Shown here piece after piece: positions 31,530 to 42,485 of a DNA stretch of 64,000 bases (its first letter is position 1; every line of letters begins with the position of its first letter). A model generated the notes under the pieces. It saw nothing but the letters and a program-made list of their open reading frames with translations. It was not told where the DNA came from and ran no database searches. The position numbers and the translations under genes were made by a program. The stretch is from Melitaea cinxia (taxonomy: Eukaryota; Arthropoda; Insecta; Lepidoptera; Nymphalidae): contig NC_059417.1 of assembly GCF_905220565.1 (NCBI RefSeq), positions 12,076,518 through 12,140,517 on the forward strand, written 5' to 3'.

Positions 31530-32034
31530 GTAAATGTGATTGTCTACTTCGATATAATGTAATTTTAATGATGAAATCATTATAAAAAAACTATTCACTA
31601 GTTACGAAGTTTATAACAAATAAGGAAAATAAATATATATCCTCTACTACTGTAATTACTAAAACAGTATTATAATTACTTGTTTCTTATAAAAATATAC
31701 TAATAATACAATAGTACAATGTTATAAATATATTTTTTTATATTTTAATAGATGTTTTGATAACATGTAACCTTAATAATAATAATAATGTAATTTATTT
31801 TACACGTGCAAAATTTTTTTAATAAATTACAAAAACAAGAAAAAATATAAAATGCTTGATCACAGTATAGTTTCTAAGTTAGGGCATTTTCAAATATAAG
31901 ATTTTTTTCAAACAAAAAACAAAAAACTTTAATCTTGATAGAGAATACTTATAACAAGTAATAAACCACACATACGTAACGGTACAGTAACATACGTTAA
32001 ACTAATAATAAATCGGGGCCTAATTAAAACTTCT
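31530..32034. other. No gene seen
   Basis: Very AT-rich, with an AAT-type microsatellite at about 31774-31790. Confidence 0.5.
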
Positions 32035-32035
32035 A

Positions 32036-32222
32036 GCTACTAGCTATTCTAGCTACCTCAACCTTACATGGAGATCACAGCTAAATAATACTACTTTCAA
32101 GCAGTATTGTGTTCCTGTTTGATTAAGGTGACCAGAGCTGCTGCATTGGGGACAGGGTCGACAACGTGCTTGCGATGCTTCTGGGGTTGCACCATAAGGC
32201 ACACCGTACGTTTGTTTGACAC
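32036..32222 (+). repeat. Family A SINE-like copy, head truncated
   Basis: GAGATCACAGCTAAATAATA, GTGACCAGAGCTGCTG and CACCGTACGTTTGTTTGAC. Confidence 0.78.
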
Positions 32223-32682
32223 AGTCCAAGAGTGCGGAATTTAATTCTCTTTTAGTTCATTTGATTACAGAAAGTTTACGTTTGCCATACAAAAAACAAG
32301 TCATTTCTTGTTAGCTTCAATTTATTATTGTTTAATTAATCTTACTGTACCAGGAAGTGTGACCTTACGCAAAAATTAAGTAAATTTATCATTAAATGTA
32401 ATTTATTCGTTGCTATAAAGACACGTTGCAAATACTTTGTTCCTAGAAATTTAAATATTATTTACATTTTATTCAAGGTAATAAATAATATATTTATTGT
32501 AGAATGAAAACACAAGCAGAGGAACATCTAAATGTTTTTTTTTTTTTGGTTTTTTTTAATCGTTATAAAGTATTTTATCATAATAATAACAATTGTCCAA
32601 ACAGATAGAAATACAAATATTTTATGATCCTTTTTTATACAAATAGTGGTGATCATTTATACTGATCTACTTTAATTTTCAA

Positions 32683-32957
32683 CCGCTATGGTATAGGGGT
32701 GCGCGTGCCGTGTCGGCGGCGCCTAAACACCGACGGTCGCGGGTTCGATTTTCGCTCGGAGTGGATATTTGTGTTTATACAAATATTTATTTCCGGTCGG
32801 GTTGTTAGTCCTTGTGGGTTTCCCCATCGTGCCTTGGAGAAAACGTTAAGCTGTCGGTCCCGTTTGTTATCATGTATATCTGATACAGATCGTTAGTCAT
32901 AGTAGAGAATATATCCGCCTACCCGCATTGGAGCAACGTGGTGGATTAAGCTCTGAT
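32683..32957 (+). repeat. Family C SINE with intact tRNA-like head, 3'-truncated
   Basis: The head has GGTATAGGGGTGCGCGTGCC and B-box GGTTCGATTTTC (about 32741-32752), followed by AAATATTTATTTCCGGTCGG, TCGTGCCTTGGAGAAAACGT and the body, stopping inside GGATTAAGCTCTGATC. This copy best shows the head-to-body junction of the family. Confidence 0.85.
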
Positions 32958-32959
32958 CA

Positions 32960-33095
32960 GACCTTAATCAGAGCTTAATCCACCACGCTGCTCCAATGCT
33001 CCAATGTAAGTTGAAAATATTCCGTTACTATGAGTAACGATCGCTATCAGATGTATATGATCACAACTGGGACCGACGGCTTAACGTGTTTCCAA
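32960..33095 (-). repeat. Family C SINE, inverted partner
   Basis: Minus strand from CACGTTAAGCCGTCGGTCCC to GATTAAGCTCTGAT at 32967. With the preceding plus copy it makes a foldback with 31 bp arms (32927-32957 and 32967-32997, one mismatch, 9 nt loop). Confidence 0.85.
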
Positions 33096-33269
33096 CAATC
33101 CATTCCAACCATTGATTGTTTGAAGTGTATAATTCAATTCTACGTAAGTAAAGTCACAAGCTTAAGCTAGTGTTTTATTTAACGTATGATGAAGACGAGA
33201 ATATTATTTAAATTCAAAAATCCATGAGTACTTTGTCTAACAATATGTATGTATGTCATAATTTATTAT

Positions 33270-33562
33270 GCTGTGTGGCTACGGCATTGAAGAATATAGC
33301 CACCCCCTCTCTTCCCGTGGATGTCGTAAGAGGCGACTAAGGGGTAATACAGTTCCACTACGACCTTAGAACTTAATAAGCCGACCGATAGTGGGATAAC
33401 CTTAAAACCGCTAGCTTAGAAATACACAGGCCGAAGACGGGCAGCAGCGTCTTCGGTGCGACAAAGCCCTATGGGCAACGCACATGAGTTTATGCCATTT
33501 TTGGCGCGAACTTGTGGAGGCATATGTTCAGTAGGACTGCAATAGGCTGAAATGATTGATTG
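33270..33562 (+). repeat. Family B SINE
   Basis: From GCTGTGTGGCTACGGCATTG to TTCAGTAGGACTGCAATAGG. It lacks the GGTCACCAACCCGCCTGCCC segment. Confidence 0.88.
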
Positions 33563-33564
33563 AA

Positions 33565-34300
33565 ATGATGTAATAATTTATGTAATAGATATCAGTTAAC
33601 ATAGTATAATTATATGTAAAAGGTAGACTTTTTATTTATTATAAAATGACCACATCATTTCAAACACGTATTTCAAAATGTAATGTATTTTAATTTATAA
33701 TTTGAAATATGTAAAATTTATAAATACAAATTCATCAAATCATTAAAGCCAACTAATAATAGTCGTCAATAAATAATACATAATGCAAAAAAAAATCACA
33801 ATCAGTAATAAATAAGTGTTAAAGATTACAGAACAAACATCAATTTTATATCATTAGAACCACAGAGTTCCATTATTAAAAATAAATATTTGCGCAACAA
33901 AATCTAACTGAGATAAGTCGGTAAGACTTTTCTTGCAATTTTAAATAAAACCTCGATTTATATGATTGAATACACAAAGTTTTATGAAGATGAATAAATG
34001 ACCTGAAAACTATCAAACACCAAATATTGATTCTTTATCAATAGCTTCCTTTAAGTCGAATATATCGATTTTTCATAACTTTTATTTTTCACATAAAACT
34101 TAAGAACATGGTTATGTTAAAACCCATAATCATAAATTAATTTACGTACCATAACATAGACTAGATGTAATTAAAATCAACACATGTAACATCCGTTACA
34201 TTTTATTACTAAAAGTACTTCAAACGTTAATTAGAGTCTCGTTTAACACACACACGCACACAAACACACACAAACTAACACATTATTAAAATAAAAGTAT
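33565..34300. other. Lipase 1 downstream region, no gene seen
   Basis: AT-rich. An ACACAC-rich stretch lies at about 34246-34275 just beyond the lipase stop codon. On the minus strand, possible poly(A) signals for the lipase would lie here; AATAAA-like words are too common in this AT-rich DNA to choose one. Confidence 0.45.
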
Positions 34301-34305
34301 GTACT

Positions 34306-35556
34306 TTAAAATTCACTGTACTTCAATAAATATTCATTGATCTTTGGAAAGATCAATTCTTTCGTGTAATGGCTGTACGTAACGTCTAAATGATTCCACA
34401 GAGGGTCTGAAACTTTCATCGCTTCTAATACATTTGGTAATCTATTAATTAGCCATTTTATGTCCTTAGGGTCAACCAAATAATCATTATTACCATATAA
34501 CGCCACAAACGGAACTGTGACAGCACTTAAATTGTAACTGGGAGGTAGTTCTTCTCCGTAAATTTTCATATTTTCTTCCTTACCGTAGTCGAATTTTTGA
34601 AAGCGTTTCGTTTTCATACTTTGTCCGTATCTAGCCATGTTATGTACGGATGTTCCAGCCGGGAAGTGTCCAAACATAATCCTCAACGTTTCGTTTGTAA
34701 TAGAATCAGGATGAAAGGAATCGAAAAGTGATTCCCCAGTGCCACAAATAACTTCGGATATTTCACTGAATTTACACAGAAAAGCAAGGAATTCTTGACT
34801 CAAAGAGCCTTTTGCGAAAATTTCATAAATGCCCGTGGTGCCCAGAGCACCTTCTATTTGACTTATCACTTCAGTTAAAAGTCTATACGGCAAAGATTTT
34901 GTGTACGTCTGCCTTGCTGCAGGCGCTAAGCTAATAAGAACATTCGCTTTATCACAATAGCCCGGTCTCTCTGAGCACATGATTAGGTACGTACCAGCCC
35001 CTTGTGAATATCCGATGTAATTCACCTTCGCTTCCCGCGTGTATTTCAATACATAATCAATCATAGCTGGTATATCATAAAGTCCAATTTCGTCTATGGA
35101 GAATTTCCAAAATTCGCGATCTCTGTCGGGATCCAAGTGCACATGTCGCCTTGAATAGTAATTACCGCGTTGGTTTCCAACCCACAGGTCGTAACATGCA
35201 TCTGATATTAGATAAGCCAATCCAGCATCGGGTCCAGCGTCGAGCCAAGCGTCAGAACTTTGCAGGAGACCGTGCATTAAAATAACTGGTGGTCTTTTTA
35301 ACTTCGTACACTTTCTTCCATTGATCCTGAACATCGTCAAGACATACCCATCCTCGGTGACTACGGTATGTTCTTCTGAACTATATCCATAATGCTCGCT
35401 TAATTCAGTAAAATTTAACAAAGAATCTTCAGGATATCCGAGCGATCTTTTAAATTCATTACTTATTGGGGTGAGTCGTAATCTTAATACATTGCCGAGA
35501 ATAATCGCCACGCACATAAAAAGGACATTGAACATGACATTTCCTTTTGACGCCAT
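34306..35556 (-). CDS. Acid lipase, copy 1 (lipase 1/3-like)
   Basis: A 416-residue acid lipase of the alpha/beta-hydrolase family (related to lysosomal and gastric lipases), expected to hydrolyse acylglycerols or sterol esters in a lysosomal or secreted setting. The frame is open up to 35574 but only from GTG; I take the ATG at 35554-35556, which aligns with the other two copies. Residues about 7-24 are hydrophobic (signal peptide or anchor). The lipase N-terminal region is DSLLNFTELSEHYGY, EEHTVVTEDGYVLTMFRI. HGLLQ (about 95-99) marks the oxyanion region, GYSQG holds the nucleophile Ser184, Asp358 lies in GNND, and His389 in WNHLD. The length is normal and there is no intron in the coding region. 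It is the most divergent of the three copies in its cap region (residues 215-330) but shares near-identical segments with each of the others. Substrate and tissue cannot be read from sequence. Confidence 0.95.
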   Translation of the reverse strand: MASKGNVMFNVLFMCVAIILGNVLRLRLTPISNEFKRSLGYPEDSLLNFTELSEHYGYSSEEHTVVTEDGYVLTMFRINGRKCTKLKRPPVILMHGLLQSSDAWLDAGPDAGLAYLISDACYDLWVGNQRGNYYSRRHVHLDPDRDREFWKFSIDEIGLYDIPAMIDYVLKYTREAKVNYIGYSQGAGTYLIMCSERPGYCDKANVLISLAPAARQTYTKSLPYRLLTEVISQIEGALGTTGIYEIFAKGSLSQEFLAFLCKFSEISEVICGTGESLFDSFHPDSITNETLRIMFGHFPAGTSVHNMARYGQSMKTKRFQKFDYGKEENMKIYGEELPPSYNLSAVTVPFVALYGNNDYLVDPKDIKWLINRLPNVLEAMKVSDPLWNHLDVTYSHYTKELIFPKINEYLLKYSEF

Positions 35557-35594
35557 GTTTCCAACTGAGACCACGACTTGTTATGAAGTAGGAA
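35557..35594 (-). promoter_or_regulatory. Conserved upstream block of lipase 1
   Basis: On the minus strand, TTCCTACTTC (35585-35594) and TCAGTTG (35562-35568) occur 28 and 5 bases before the ATG, the same spacing as in the other two lipases. TCAGT matches the arthropod initiator consensus, but whether transcription starts there is inference. Confidence 0.55.
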
Positions 35595-35599
35595 ATATT

Positions 35600-36065
35600 G
35601 AATTTGACGATATTTAACGTCGTTTATTGTAACGGAGTCATTTTTAATATATTTTTTACTTTAATTATAAAAATGGAGTAACGTTCAAGGTTAAAAAACT
35701 AGATATACAATGTTTTTTTACGGTTTTTATTCGTAAAGCAGTTTTAATTACTTTTTTTAAATTTAAAATTTCATTTTACAATGAGTTATTTTAAATTTTA
35801 TTATTTTTTTTTTTTTTTAGTATGGAAAGAGTCTGGTTTAATTGAAATTGATACATATTTTATCAGTTTTCCATGACGAAGGTCGAAGATAGAACAATGT
35901 AAATAGTAGAAACAAACGAGTTTGATTCACGTGGATGAATTTGCGCACAGAATGTAATTAAATATTTTTTATCCTTTAAGTAGTTAATTGATTAATAACA
36001 TGTGTCTGGTTTTTCAGAATTTTTTACAACGTTAATGATTTTGATGTAAGTAACATGAAGTTTAT
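35600..36065. other. Lipase 1 upstream region
   Basis: AT-rich; no gene and no further similarity to the other lipase upstream regions that I can see. Confidence 0.4.
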
Positions 36066-36069
36066 TTTT

Positions 36070-37912
36070 TAACCGACTTCCAAAAAAGGAGGAGGTTCTC
36101 AATTCGACTGTATTTTTTTTTTTTTTATGTATGTTACATCAGAACTTTTGACCAGGTAGACCAATTTCGACAAATTTTGTTTTAATCGAAAGGTGGTGTG
36201 TGCCGATTGGTTCCATTTAAATTTATTTGAGATCTAACAACTACTTTTCGAATTATATCTAATAATGCGTTTTTACTTGACGCTTTTTTCGTCGACCTAC
36301 GTTGTATTATACCGCATAACTTTCTACTGGGTGTACCGATTTTGATAATTCTTTTATTGTTGGGTAAGGGGATATCCCTAGTTTGGTACCATGATAAGGA
36401 ACCAGGATCTGATGATGGGATCCCAGAGAAATCGAGGGAAACTCTTGAAAATCCGCAATAACTTTTTACTGGGTGCATCGATTTTGATAATTTTTAATTT
36501 AATCGCAAGCTGATGTTTATCATGTGGTCACATATAAATTTTATTGAGATCTGATAACTACTTTTTGATTAATCTTTGATAACGCGTATTTACTTGACAT
36601 TATTTTCGTCACCTTGCGTTGTATTATACCTCATAACTTTTTACTGGGTGCACCGATTTTGACGTTTCTTATATAAATTAAAAGCTACTATTTGTCACGT
36701 GGTCCCATTCAAATTTAATTGAGATTTGATTAGTAATTTGTGAGTTATATCTAATATTGCGTATTTACTTGACGGTTTTTTCGTCACCCTACGTTGTATT
36801 ATACGTTATATCTTTTTACTGGGTACACTGATTTTGATCTTTTTTGTATAAATCAAAAGCTAATACTTGTCATGTCGTCCGTTTTAAATATGATTGAGAT
36901 ATAATGAGCAATTTTTGAGTAATCTTTGATGACACGTATTTACATGACGATGTTAAGACGACTGTGGTCATGTTCAATACTTTGCCACAACGCCATCTAT
37001 CAAAATTTAATGAAATTACTTCGTTCACTATCGATCAAATTACAATATTCCACTAGAGTAGAGAGTAGCAGTTTATTCGTTATAAATATATTTGAGCTTT
37101 TAATTTTTGAGTTTTCGCTAATACTGGGTATTTACTTGGCTATTTTACGTCGACCAACGTTACATTAATCTCATTACTATTTTACTGGGTGGACCGATAT
37201 CGATGATTCTTTTTTTAATCGATAGGTGGTGCTTCTCATGTGGTCCCATTTAAATATAATTGAGATTTGACTCGAACTTTTTGAGCTATATCTGATATGG
37301 CGTATTTACTTGACTGTTTTTGGAGTTTTCTTTTTAAGAATCGATTTTCATTTAAGGCCCCGGAATGAAAAAATTGAACAGTAAAATCTACTGAACGAAT
37401 GACCTTGTTAGAGATGGCGTTCAGACGTTTTCTAATAACGCAATTAGGTTCCGATAGATGGCGTTATTGATTCATTTATTTACAATTTGATATAGTAATA
37501 ATATATTTCTTAGACTAGTAAGCCTTTTTGTGCCTATTTAGACAGTTGATCTGAAGGGGTAAACTCCAGTCGTGCATCGGAGCTGTGTGAAAACATGAAC
37601 ATTACATATTTTTAATAAAAAAGACATAAGCCGTAATTCAATATAAATCCGCTTCAACTAAAAAACCCGCCGTAATAAGCGATGTCAGCGCTTCGCGCGA
37701 ATCAACGACGGGCCTTTTATGAAATTTCTGCCTACAATCGCTAATAAAATGTTAGAAATAACAGTAGAACATTATATAATTCTACAATTTTATAATGTCG
37801 CGTTATATGGAATACGAACAAAGTATTACTATTTTTTCGTCGATCTACGTTATATTACTCTGCGATGTAATTGAAGTCGGTTTTTTTTTCGTTTGCGAGC
37901 AAACACAATTAT
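36070..37912 (+). mobile_element. Family D element, long form (about 1.84 kb)
   Basis: Starts AACCGACTTCCAAAAAAGGA, ends with GAAGTCGGTT (about 37876) and the GTTTGCGAGCAAAC hairpin, then ACAATTATT. The interior is an array of diverged monomers: the CTGGGTG-CCGAT segment recurs at about 36149 (variant), 36324, 36468, 36642, 36818 and 37183, a spacing of about 175 bp (144 once, about 365 once). It carries a family L copy (37488-37595). Short copies of the family have one to three monomers. Confidence 0.85.
37488..37595 (+). repeat. Family L repeat inside family D
   Basis: CTTAGACTAGTAAGCCTTTT, GATCTGAAGGGGTAAACTCC, GTGCATCGGAGCTG, as at 3328-3432. Confidence 0.65.
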
Positions 37913-37913
37913 T

Positions 37914-38425
37914 TCTACTAGTCTCTTACCTGGTTTTGGAAGGAAATAATCTATAAATAATGTAATTTACAAAGTTTAAGAATATAGACAACACCTCTAT
38001 ATTAACAAATTAGTCATAACAGCAATAACCGTAGAATTGAAATCTATATATATTCTTTATGGCACTTTAAAATCATAATTACACATCATGTTTATAATAA
38101 ATGTTGGCAAGGGCGAACTTATACACGAGATCTTATATACGAGATCTCTACCAGTCTATCCATGGTGGTGAGAAAAAGATGTTACCGCGGGAGACAGTAG
38201 TGCAAGAGTGTCAAAGCAACGAACGGTTAATAATAATAACAATAGGGCTATAAACTTATTCTGTAATATTTACATTCAACATTAGTGATATATATACTTA
38301 ACTACATACACACATACATGCAAATATACATACACACATACATCTATATTAATGTAAGATTATTTATATCGATAAAACGATGTAATGTTGTTCTTCAAGC
38401 ATTAAAAGGTTAAAAATTCGCATGT
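37914..38425. other. No gene seen
   Basis: AT-rich with CATACA-type repeats at about 38300-38340. Confidence 0.5.
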
Positions 38426-38429
38426 AATA

Positions 38430-38612
38430 GCCATCACATCTGTCTAGTAGTGAGATGTGTTCCTATGGCAGCTAAAGTGGCCAAACTTCCTGGAGATGAG
38501 CTGTGTTGACAGCGAGGGTAGGGTTGACAACATGCTTGCGATCTCCTGGCGGTACAGGCATCTAATTGCTATTAATGCAATCTTGCCATCAGGCGAACCA
38601 TACACTTAAATT
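38430..38612 (+). repeat. Family A SINE-like copy, decayed
   Basis: GTGTTCCTATGGCAGCTAAA, AGTGGCCAAACTTCCTGG, ACAACATGCTTGCGATC and ATCAGGCGAACCATACACTT retain the order of family A. Confidence 0.6.
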
Positions 38613-38924
38613 ACTTAAAACGGGATATTTAAAAATATAGAAGGTAGGCGCCACTCTGCCACTGTTGACATCTTCTCTAAGTATAAATTTAACTAATAAA
38701 TAATTTACGGTATGTCAAGTGATACAGTTTATAAATAAACATGTAGCGACATCTATCTCGCAACATCCGAACTAAGAACTGACGTATCCTATATCACGAT
38801 ATTAAAGTTATCCGAAGATTAAAAATATATACAAGAACTCGACAACAATCGTCTGTCTGGTCGGAGACTCCCTTTTTAATGGTGAATGGGGAACGTTACA
38901 CTCTTTTTTTTATGTCACTAGTTC

Positions 38925-39190
38925 GGCAAACAAGCGTACGGCTCACCTGGTGGTAAGTGATTACCGTAGCTTATAGACGTCTGCAACACCAGAAGCATCG
39001 CAAGCGCGGTGCCGACCTTATACCCAATCCCCAGGAGCTCTAGTCACCTTAATCACCAACAGGAACATAATACTGCTTGAAAACAGTATTATTTAGCTGT
39101 GGTCTTCTGTAAGGTCGAGGTACTACCCCAGTCGGGCTGCTCCATATTTTGAGCAGGAAATTCCTGCTGTGCCCTACCTCAGTTACCCTA
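38925..39190 (-). repeat. Family A SINE-like copy, full length
   Basis: Minus strand from ACTGAGGTAGGGCACAGCAG (about 39167-39186) to AGCCGTACGCTTGTTTGCCG (about 38926-38945). A good reference copy. The A-tail corresponds to the TTTTTTT run at about 38905-38911. Confidence 0.9.
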
Positions 39191-39191
39191 T

Positions 39192-40128
39192 TCCTCACAT
39201 CCCTCCAAGAACATACTAAAAGTCGAGTAACATTTTCTTATGTTTTTATTTTCTTTTATTTATTATTTTAAAATATGGTAAATATCCTGCTTTAAATAAT
39301 TCTAGTAATAAAAATAACCATGTTAATTTAGAACCATGTGCTTTTTTGCTGCTATTGTGATTTAAAAATATATTTACTTTATGAATCTTATGAAAAAAAA
39401 TGATGATGATGATGATGAATCTTTGCAAGTACTATTATTCTGAGTAATCTTTAGAAAGTTTATCGTTCTACTCTGCTACTTCTCTGTTCGCCTCTTCTTG
39501 ACTTGAATGTGTAACGTAACTTGACTTCTGTATCCCGGTGTCCCCAAAGTTCACCTCGGGACGTAAAAATGTCGTAACGTAAATGTATATTACAATACAT
39601 ATTATTAATCTTAACTCAATAAACTTCTTGTCAGTTCTCGATCAAATTTTAACAAAAACATCATCAAAACTGGTACAGTAGCAAGTTGCAGCATTTGTAT
39701 ATATCTGTACGTAACAAGTAAATAAGTTCAACATCATTCGTTTCATTCTTATATTTAAGTTGTCTGTTACATTATTTCACTGTTTTACTATTGATTAAGT
39801 TTCTAAATCTAGATAAAAAAAAAAAATTGAAAATAACTGTCAAAATTGAGCAAGTATATAAAAACTATTTAATAGGATAACGGTACTTGAACACTTAAAA
39901 ATAATAACAACATTAAATACATTAATACATATTTCAATAAGTAAAAATACTTATACTGTATACGAAATAGAAGGGTTAAAACTAACTTAAGCTTATCAAC
40001 TCCAACTGCCTAATTCCATAACCTTTTGTTCACTTTCTTTCAAGTTCGTCGATCGTCTGTTTCTAAAACAAGTGACTTATGAACTTAAAGTTCGTGGTAT
40101 ATGTAAAAAAATGCTGAGGATAGCTACG
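39192..40128. other. No gene seen
   Basis: AT-rich; a GATGAT microsatellite at about 39400-39418. Nothing coding. Confidence 0.5.
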
Positions 40129-40131
40129 ATT

Positions 40132-40445
40132 TTCAACCGACTCCAAAAAAGGAGGTTATTCAATTCGACCGTATATACAATATATTTAATGTATGTTCGG
40201 GGATAACTTCGTCGTTTATGAACCGTTTTGATAATCTTTTTCTTGTTGGGAAGGAGATATCCCAAGGGTGCTACCACAGAAAGGAAACTAGGATCTGATG
40301 ATGGGATCCCAGAGAAATCGAGGGGAACCCTCGAAAATTGTAGTGAAGACTAGTGCGTTTGTTAATGTTTTTCGTCTACTTACGTTGTATTACTTATCGA
40401 TGTTATTGAAGTCGGTTTTTTTTTGTTTGCGAGTAAACAAATTAT
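40132..40445 (+). mobile_element. Family D element (about 310 bp)
   Basis: AACCGACTCCAAAAAAGGAG, a GATCTGATGATGGGATCCCA segment, GAAGTCGGTT and the hairpin GTTTGCGAGTAAAC. Confidence 0.85.
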
Positions 40446-40474
40446 TACGTCTTCTTGTAGTTTGTTTAGTAACT

Positions 40475-40712
40475 AATGACTAGCCCGATGGCACAGTTTG
40501 TAGTGACCCTGCTTTCTGCTCCGGGTGTTGTGGGTTCGATTCCCACCCTGAGTCTGGGTGTCGTATATTTGTTTATATATGTATTATTTATATGTATGTT
40601 TATCGAAAAAAAAATGTAGCTATACCAGTCGGATGTTACCTATAACACAAGCATTAATTTGCTTACTTTAGGAACAGATGACCGTGTGTGTATGTTGTAA
40701 ATATTTATTTAT
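40475..40712 (+). repeat. Family E tRNA-headed SINE
   Basis: GACTAGCCCGATGGCACAGT, B-box GGTTCGATTCCC (about 40532-40543), GAGTCTGGGTGTCGTATATT, ACACAAGCATTAATTTGCTT, GTGTGTGTATGTTG. Confidence 0.88.
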
Positions 40713-40909
40713 TATTATTAAATATCGACAATACCACGATAATTATTTCGATTACTTGATTTGATTCTTGCAGATAATCACAGGTGGCTCTGATTCTTTA
40801 GTATGACGATAGAAACGTTAAAATATTCATTGTAAAAAATTGAAGAATTTTCCAGCCTCCGTATTCAAAAGGGTTTTTAGTTAAGCTTTTCTGACATAAT
40901 AATAATTGT

Positions 40910-41655
40910 GTTTGCTCGCAAACGAAAAAAAAAACCGACTTCAATTACATCGACGAGAAATAAAACTTAGATCGACGAAAAAATAGTCAAGTAACTGCGC
41001 GTTATCAAAGATTACTCAAAAATTAGTTATCAGATCTCAATAAAATTTATATGTGACTACATGACATACATCAGCTTTCGATTAAATTAAAAATTATTAA
41101 AATCGGTACACCCAGTAAAAACTTTTTGCGGATTTTCAAGAAGTTCCCTCGATTTCTCTGGGATCCCATCATCAGATACTGGTTTCCTTATCATGTTATT
41201 AAATTAAGGCTATCTTCTTTCCAACAAAAAAAAGAATTATCAAAATCGGTACACCAAGTAAAAAGTTATTGCGGATTTTCAAGAATTTCCATCAATTTCT
41301 CTGAGATCCCATCATCAGATCCTGGTTTCCTTATCATGGTACTAAACTAGGAATATTTCCTTTCCAACAAAAAAAGAATTATCAAAATCGGTATATCCAG
41401 TAGAAAGTTATGCGATATAATACAACGTAGGTCGACGCAAAAAGCGTCAAGTAAAAACGCATTATTTGATATAGCTCGAAAAGTAGTTGTTAGATCTGAA
41501 ATAAATTTAAATGGGACCAATTGGCACATACCACCTTTCGATTAAAAGAAAATTTGTCGAAATCGCTCCACCCAGTCAAAAGTTCTGATGTAACATACAT
41601 AAAAAAAAAATATACAGTCGAATTGAGAACCTCCTCCTTTTTTGGAAGTCGGTTA
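40910..41655 (-). mobile_element. Family D element (about 745 bp)
   Basis: Minus strand: AACCGACTTCCAAAAAAGGA at the right edge, hairpin GTTTGCGAGCAAAC at about 40914-40927 and the subterminal GAAGTCGGTT just inside it. Contains about four monomer-like segments. Confidence 0.88.
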
Positions 41656-41759
41656 AAAAAATAAGCTTATTTCGTCAAGTGGCTCTCCCGTTATTCCGCT
41701 ATTATCCATTCATTCAAAATGTTGACGTTATTCTGGATATTTTGAAGTAAAACTTAGTT

Positions 41760-41912
41760 ATGAAAAGTGGGATCGGGCGAGGCGAACGGAAGTTGAGAAA
41801 GAGATATAAGTTAGTGAAAATAGAAAGAGAGAGAGTTACGTTTCACATATCACTGTTGGGGCAAGTACAGAAGTTTTAATTCAGTCGTGTGTTTTAAAGC
41901 TCAATCGTTTTT
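41760..41912 (+). repeat. Family H repeat
   Basis: Shares GATCGGGCGAGGCGAACGGA, GAGAGTTACGTTTC and TTCAGTCGTGTG...AAAGC followed by a T-run with copies at 50.33 and 52.89 kb. Confidence 0.65.
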
Positions 41913-41926
41913 TTTTTATCGATTCC

Positions 41927-42155
41927 TGCTTCAGCCTGTAATATCCCACTGCTGGACATAGGCCTCTTTTTAATGCGGGTTGGCGGATATATTCCCTACT
42001 ATGAGTAACGATCGCTATCAGATGTACATGATAACAACCGGGACCGACGGCTTGACGTGCTCTCCGAGACACGGTGGGGAGACTCACAAGGACTGCACAA
42101 ACACCCAGACCACGGCAAACACCTGTATGGCCAATACAAATGTTTGTCATGTGCG
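41927..42155 (-). repeat. Family C SINE
   Basis: Minus strand: GACAAACATTTGTATTGGCC, GTGTCTCGGAGAGCACGTCA and CAGCAGTGGGATATTACAGG. A deletion removed the GGATTAAGCTCTGATCC segment. Confidence 0.82.
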
Positions 42156-42159
42156 GACA

Positions 42160-42485
42160 TTAAATTATTTTACTATAATAGTTTTAAATAAAAGACAATT
42201 TATATTTTGATGTGTATTCTACATAATAGTGTGTATTTCATATTAATACATCGTTATAAAAATATAGTATATAGAGTAAGTGCTTCCCGAATTTTTTATT
42301 TAATTAGAGTAACGCGCAGCCTCCACGGAGAGGTGCAATGACACTTTAAAACAATAAATACAAATATCATACTCATACATCGGGCGCCTGCGCAAACACT
42401 CTGGTCGTCATCTTTAAATGTTTATTGCCACTATTAGTTATTATCATAATTTAGTTCTATTATAATTTTACAAATTAATTCTTTT
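42160..42485. other. Lipase 2 downstream region
   Basis: AT-rich. The last about 60 bp before the gene (from about 42425) resemble the same place beside lipase 3. Confidence 0.45.

Noticed and set aside
35557..35574. Upstream start of lipase 1 at 35574
   Set aside because: That codon is GTG; the ATG at 35556 aligns with the starts of the other two lipases.
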